Below, in pieces: positions 59,411 through 64,000 of a stretch of DNA of 64,000 nucleotides; the stretch's first letter is position 1, and every line of letters starts with the position of its first letter. Below the pieces are notes generated by a model. It was given only the letters and a program-made list of their open reading frames with translations, was not told the origin of the DNA and did no database searches. The translations under genes were made by a program, and so were the position numbers. The stretch comes from Carpediemonas membranifera (lineage: Eukaryota > Fornicata), in assembly GCA_019828565.1 (NCBI GenBank), contig JAHDYR010000025.1, positions 434,001 to 498,000 of the forward strand, read 5' to 3'.

Positions 59411-59725
59411 GATCAAGAGCCAAGTTTTGCAATTATGAGCCGTATCCTGCGCTTTGCCGGATGGCCTCACTATGACGCCCGACAGGGCCTCGGTACGACT
59501 GAGAGCCATCTGGGTAGGTAAATCATGCCAACGTTTGCGTGGTAGTGGGATTATGGGGCAATGCGGGGATGGTTGCCAAAGTCGCTCTCTCGATCCCTGT
59601 GACAAGAGGCCCCTGTTGGAATGCCCCATCAGCTGATGACCATCGCGAGGCAAATGCCCCTAATCAGACGACTCCGGGGTAACTTTGACCAAACGCGAAA
59701 TCGCTGATCGCCACACGACGACGCC
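59411..59725. other. Divergent spacer between roadblock and phospholipase B-like genes
   Basis: 315 bp between two divergently transcribed genes, probably holding both promoters. No conserved gene is seen. Confidence 0.35.
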
Positions 59726-61432
59726 ATGAGAACAGTTTCTTTCATTCTGTTGATCGTGGTACAGCTGCTAATTGCTGTTACCGCAGAGCCTTTGAAGTAT
59801 TGTGCGGAGCCGCTGAAGTCGAAGCCTGGCCAGTTCACCATCTACGAGGGGCATCACCCTCTGTGCTCGTCGTTTCTGACGTACGAGGCCTCGCTCGAGA
59901 AGGATGGCTGGGACCGCGTCCAGATGACCGTCAATCCGGCCGGAAGCTTCTCCGATTTGACGAAGATGGCCGGCCTCGGCTTCCTTGAGGGCAACATTCT
60001 CGCCCCCCGCATCACCGCTCACCGCGAGAACTTCCTCAAGGCGTTCACAGACGACTTCTTCAAGGGCAAGGGCATCCCGTCCGGCGTGATGGACTTCCTG
60101 CAGTCCAACATCGGCTACCTTCGCTACAACTGCAAGGCCACGCCTGACGATCCTTACTGGGCTAACATCAACCTCATCCTCGGTCAGGTCGATGGTATGC
60201 TTGCCGGATACAACGCTGCTATTGCCGCCGGCACTGCGGGCACGACAACTGCCGTGACGATCGAGGACCTCTACCTCCTGATGTCCCAGGGCGACCTCCT
60301 CGACATCGCCAAGATCGTTGACGCCAACAACCGCCCCGACTTCTCCGCGATGACACCCGTCGAAGTTGACGAATATCTGGCCAAGACGAGCCACTGCTCG
60401 GCCCTCATCAGCTTGGACGACGACTACGAGGATCTCGTAGCAGGCCATGCCACGTGGTTCCTGTACTCCGCGATGACCCGCATCCTGAAGGAGGTCGACC
60501 TGACTGGTATCGCCTCTGAGCACGTTAAGGTCAAGTCGAGCGTCTTTTCGTCGTACCCAGCAGTCCTAGCCTCCGTGGACGACTTCTACACGACCAGCGC
60601 CCAGCTCGCGGTCATGGAGACCACCAACAACATCGTCGACCAGGACCTTTATGACGGTCTCACGCCCCAGGCCGTCCTGACCTGGATGCGCGCCATCGTG
60701 ACCAACAGACTCGCCACGACCGGACAGGAATGGGTTGACACGTTCAAGCGCTTCAACTCGGGCACGTACGTCTGCCAATGTTTGTTCATGCGGGGGTTAT
60801 AACTGACCCGCCCTCTTTTTTTTCTTTACACAGGGATGATTGTCGATTACAAGCAGTTCACACCCGGCGAGGAGCCCGAGGAGGACTCCGGCCTGGTCAC
60901 CATCATCGAGACGATCCCGGGCGGGTCTGCTGATGCTGACGTCACCGACGTCCTGCTCGACCAGGGCTTCTGGCCCAGCTACAACATCCCGTACAGTGAG
61001 ATCATCTACGACGACCTGGGCTATGACACGCTCGAGGAGAAGTACGGCGACATCTGGTCATACGCTGAATGCCCTCGGGCTACGATCTTCAAGCGTGACG
61101 CCCCCGCCGTGAACCACATTGGTGACCTCGGCCGTCTCCTCCGCGAGAACAACTGGGAGCACGACGAGTTATCCCTCGGGAACCCCGGGAACGCCATCGC
61201 TGCCCGCTACGACCTCCGCAAGCCCGCCCAGGGCCCCATTGCTATGGGTGCCATCGACGCCAAGGTTGTCGACGTCGCCCACATGAAGGCCGGGCACATC
61301 ATGGCGATCGCCGGCCCAACCTACTCCGGCCAGCCCGCGTGGCAGTTCAGCAAGAGCTCGCTGTTCTCGCCGCACGCGGGCCTACCCGACGGGCCTTGGC
61401 GCTATGGTTGGCAGCAGTTCCCCCAGGAATAA
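59726..61432 (+). CDS. Phospholipase B-like (PLBD) hydrolase
   Basis: Two exons, 59726-60779 and 60834-61432, with a 54-nt intron (gtttgt...cacag), give 550 aa. The splice yields FNSGTYVCQWMIVDYKQF, close to the family GTYNNQWMIVDYK. A signal peptide (1-20) is followed by a first fragment with SNIGYLRYNC and the nucleophile in SHCSALISL, where autocleavage precedes Cys. GHATWFLYSAM resembles the AHNTW segment. The C-terminus includes LGNPGNAIAARYDL. These Ntn hydrolases act in lysosome-like compartments on lipids or peptides. Length matches animal PLBD. Confidence 0.92.
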
Positions 61433-61557
61433 ACTTTATTATTTCCGACGAGTTCAACTCCGCCGTGACGGAGAGCGAAAGACGGTGTTGATCAGCGCTA
61501 CTTTAACACTGTTTTATGGTCGACCTGCGACGCTGTTGCGGTAGACGCAGCCGTGCC

Positions 61558-62784
61558 CTATTCCCAAAATGAATCGTCGAGGTCTTCTATCTCGATCACA
61601 TCGCTGTCTTCCTCGCCCAGCTGATGTGCCGCCCCACGACCAGTCGACCCCGGCCCCGGCTTGACACCCAGCACGTCTGCATGCCCCTCAGCGCGAGACG
61701 CAGGCCCAGTCTGTGGGGGCGGCTCAGGGTGTCCAGTGACTGCTCCCATCCCATCAGCGCTGAACGGCCGCTTCGGCCGGTACTCGCGGCAGTACAGCTG
61801 GCCCCGCTCGGCGTACGCGTCGTAACCGCGGTCCTCCCGCCCATTCGCCCGCTCTCTTGCTGCCGTGGCAAGCTTGTCCACCGCTTCGTTACCCAGAATG
61901 CCCGCGTGCGCCTTGACGTGTGCGAAGACGAGGTCACCCCTGTGGTTGTCGATGTAGTACAGCACCTTGTCCCACAGGTCCGGATTCTTGATCTTCTTGC
62001 CGTCCTTGGGCATCCAGGCCCGGCTCCTCCAGCTCCGTAGCCAGCCCTTGTTGATCGAATCGACGACATACATGGAATCCGTGAGTACGGCAACGTTGCT
62101 GTGCGGGTTGACCCGCTTAAGGCCGTGGATCACCCCTCGAAGCTCCATGCGGTTGTTCGTTGTGAACTTGAACCCCTTGCCCACCTGGATGACCGACTCG
62201 GACATGCTCATGATGATGGTGCCGAAGCCCCCAGGGCCAGGGTTGGGCTTGGATCCCCCATCGGTGAAGATGACATTGTCGAACCCGAAGTCATTGAACA
62301 GCGCCTTCTCGGGAACTTTGCCTCGCTTGGCCGCCTGCTGAACGTACTCAGCCGTCCGGGGCTGCAGGTTGATCCTCTGGGGAGGTGGCGGTTGTAAAGG
62401 AGCGCTCTGCTGCAGCGTGGCGGGGATGTTCGGCACGGTTGGCGCCTCTTGCGCGGCACGAGGCTGGACTTGCTGTTGGGCGGAGGCGTAGGTGTTCCAG
62501 ACATCCGAGATGGGGATGCCTCGAGGAGCAGCGCTGTTTGTAAGCTGTGGCTGCTGCCCATGCCTGCTTTTGTACTCTTGGAGCAGCTTGAGGGCCAAGA
62601 GCTGGTCGGCACGGGAAAGCTGTGCCAGCATGTGATCGACACTGAAACCAGACGATCTACTGTGCATATCATGTTCATCCCTGTTGTGTCTAGGGTTGTT
62701 AGCCCGTTTAGGACGATATCCACCGCGTCCGCCCATGCCTCGGAGCCGCTCTCCCAAACCTGCGGCAAACGTGTCGCGTGACAT
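61558..62784 (-). CDS. RNH1: Ribonuclease H1 with N-terminal Arg-rich region and C-terminal SIM
   Basis: 408 aa. The RNase H fold is at about 165-310. FTDGGSKPNPGPGG contains the first catalytic Asp, NNRMELRGV the Glu, LTDSMYVVDSINK the second Asp, and HVKAHAGILGNEAVDKL the His and last Asp. It degrades RNA in RNA-DNA hybrids. The N-terminus (1-60) is Arg/Gly-rich (RLRGMGGRGGYRPKRANN) and lacks the usual hybrid-binding domain. The C-terminus ends with DVIEIEDLDD, a SUMO-interacting-like motif. One exon; the codon at 62796 is TTG. Confidence 0.9.
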   Translation of the reverse strand: MSRDTFAAGLGERLRGMGGRGGYRPKRANNPRHNRDEHDMHSRSSGFSVDHMLAQLSRADQLLALKLLQEYKSRHGQQPQLTNSAAPRGIPISDVWNTYASAQQQVQPRAAQEAPTVPNIPATLQQSAPLQPPPPQRINLQPRTAEYVQQAAKRGKVPEKALFNDFGFDNVIFTDGGSKPNPGPGGFGTIIMSMSESVIQVGKGFKFTTNNRMELRGVIHGLKRVNPHSNVAVLTDSMYVVDSINKGWLRSWRSRAWMPKDGKKIKNPDLWDKVLYYIDNHRGDLVFAHVKAHAGILGNEAVDKLATAARERANGREDRGYDAYAERGQLYCREYRPKRPFSADGMGAVTGHPEPPPQTGPASRAEGHADVLGVKPGPGSTGRGAAHQLGEEDSDVIEIEDLDDSFWE

Positions 62785-62843
62785 GGAAGCCGCCAAAAGC
62801 TGTAGCTCAACTGCCGTTCAACTCAAGCTCTTAATTTACCAGC

Positions 62844-63806
62844 TTAGTTGTAGGATGGACACTTGGTGGCGTCCGAGCATGCGATGGGCAGCTTCACCGT
62901 CTTGCCCCCGACGACCGTGCTGCCCAGACCGTACTCGGACCACGAGCCGTCGTACAAAGTGTGCTCCTCCGGCTTCTTGCCCAGCACATCGAGGCAGAGG
63001 GAGATTGTCGCGGCAGTCACACCGCTGCCGCAAGACGTCGTGATGTCGCTATCAAGATCCACACCGGATCCTTGGAAGATCTCCCAGATCTCCTGCATGG
63101 ACTTGAGCCTGCCGTCCCGCAGGACCTCCGTGTGGGGGATGTTGATTGAGCCGGGGATGTGGCCGGATTTCACCTTGGGCCGGGGCTCCTTGGCGACGCC
63201 TGCAAACCGCTCAGCCGACCTGGCATCGATGATCTGCTGGATACGGGGCTCGGATGCAGCGGGGAGATCGCTGAGGAGGGTGCGGGGGAGGAAACCCTTG
63301 GCCACGAGGTGGTGCACCACATCCGTCATGTTCTTGCGCATCCAGTGGTTGTCGGCGAGGACAGACATGTTTCCGGGCTCCACTGGCTTGGAGCCGCCGA
63401 TCTCGGTGGGTCCTCCGATTGCGATCCAGTCGCGGAGAGTTCCGTTCATGACGCTCACGTCGGTAATGCCGAAACGACGGAACATCCACCAGACACGGGG
63501 GCTGCCGAACAGGGAATCGCGATCCATGCAGATCACACGGTCGCCAGCGTTCAGGCCGAGGCTGCGGACCTTTTGCTCGAAGAGGTCGGCGGGAGGGCAC
63601 TGGTGGGGGAGATCGGAGCCCGGCTCAACGACTTGATCGATGTCGAACAGCTGCGCGCCAGCGACGTGCTTTCTCGCAAAGGCCATTTGCGTGAAACCAG
63701 GCTCCATTGCCTTCAAGTTCCATGAGCAATCGAGAAGCCGCAGTTTCTTATCCACAGCCAAGTTTCTTTTGACCCATTCAGGTGTAACAATCGATGTGTA
63801 CTTCAT
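62844..63806 (-). CDS. Mercaptopyruvate/thiosulfate sulfurtransferase
   Basis: 320 aa with two rhodanese domains. The first has LRLLDCSWNL and GDRVICMDRD; the second has HIPGSINIPHTEVL and the active loop TTSCGSGVTAA. CGSGVT is typical of mercaptopyruvate sulfurtransferase, while rhodanese has CRKGVT. It transfers sulfur from 3-mercaptopyruvate to thiols or cyanide and may supply sulfide for Fe-S clusters. No presequence is visible. First Met at 63806. Confidence 0.9.
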   Translation of the reverse strand: MKYTSIVTPEWVKRNLAVDKKLRLLDCSWNLKAMEPGFTQMAFARKHVAGAQLFDIDQVVEPGSDLPHQCPPADLFEQKVRSLGLNAGDRVICMDRDSLFGSPRVWWMFRRFGITDVSVMNGTLRDWIAIGGPTEIGGSKPVEPGNMSVLADNHWMRKNMTDVVHHLVAKGFLPRTLLSDLPAASEPRIQQIIDARSAERFAGVAKEPRPKVKSGHIPGSINIPHTEVLRDGRLKSMQEIWEIFQGSGVDLDSDITTSCGSGVTAATISLCLDVLGKKPEEHTLYDGSWSEYGLGSTVVGGKTVKLPIACSDATKCPSYN

Positions 63807-64000
63807 TGTGGTTCTTCTTTCAAGGATTCTCGGTTCTTTGATTTGTCAAGGCACGACCGCTCCAGACCAGGTCAACGCCGGTCCCGGTGGGCAGTAGACG
63901 ACCGGCATGGGGCCATGCGTCACTAGGCGGCCGTGTGTTGGCTTTATCGCCGCAGCTGGCCGACCCGCCTTGTGCACGTCAGCCAGGGCATGCACGCATT
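63807..64000. other. Right-edge stretch
   Basis: Upstream flank of the sulfurtransferase gene and unassigned sequence to the end of the window. No gene is supported. Confidence 0.4.

Noticed and set aside
1-64000. Operons, ribosome-binding sites, CRISPR arrays, IS elements or transposons
   Set aside because: Gene types and introns are eukaryotic; no regular repeats, terminal inverted repeats or transposase motifs were seen.

Overview
This is nuclear DNA of a free-living, flagellated anaerobic protist. The genes are spliced by very short GT-AG introns and are tightly packed, with about 47 protein genes in 64 kb on both strands. Gene content points to a metamonad, most likely a fornicate-like flagellate of the Carpediemonas or Kipferlia type (inference; no rRNA marker is present). 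Evidence includes an [FeFe]-hydrogenase maturase (HydE) with an N-terminal presequence-like stretch, a NuoE-type 24 kDa subunit, a presequence-bearing thioredoxin, a Tom22/Tom9-like tail-anchored protein, and a short NADP-type glutamate dehydrogenase resembling that of Giardia. Together these suggest a hydrogenosome-like mitochondrion-related organelle. Flagellar genes (STPGR/SHIPPO repeats, WDR31-like, dynein roadblock, CatSper-like channel) indicate a swimming cell.

Layout: 0.5-10.2 kb is a + strand run (WD40, hypothetical, USP deubiquitinase, Rrp4, kinesin-5, EF1A). 10.3-24.2 kb is mostly minus (Nop14-like, membrane GT8, ARM/coiled-coil, eL13, HydE, SANT, CatSper-like channel, two coiled-coil proteins, beta-propeller) with a GID8-like gene on plus. 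24.3-44.2 kb holds the Tom22-like gene and then a long minus run: PUM3/Puf6, TRIP13/Pch2, a SET methyltransferase with a PIP box, an STPGR protein, a TRIM-yippee protein, UMP/CMP kinase, a 765-aa WD40 protein, a TKL receptor kinase, an SH3 protein, an IBR-like zinc protein and APC11. 44.4-54 kb is plus (WDR31-like, ST13/Hip, Reb1/TTF1-like Myb, thioredoxin, RCC1-type surface protein, GDH). 54.5-59.4 kb is minus (7TM, NuoE, PRL phosphatase, UBE2S, PPPDE peptidase, roadblock). The end carries phospholipase B-like (+), RNase H1 (-) and a mercaptopyruvate sulfurtransferase (-).

I reconstructed 18 introns from reading-frame breaks inside conserved proteins. Most are 28-33 nt, begin GTNNGT and end in YTNACAG-like sequence, so branch point and 3' splice site appear fused as in Giardia and Trichomonas. 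Functionally the window has a cell-division set (APC11, an APC/C-type E2 UBE2S with an intact C-terminal tail, TRIP13, kinesin-5), an organelle set and a flagellum set. These are scattered, as expected for a eukaryote, not in operons. No tRNA, rRNA, transposon, CRISPR array or viral gene was recognised.
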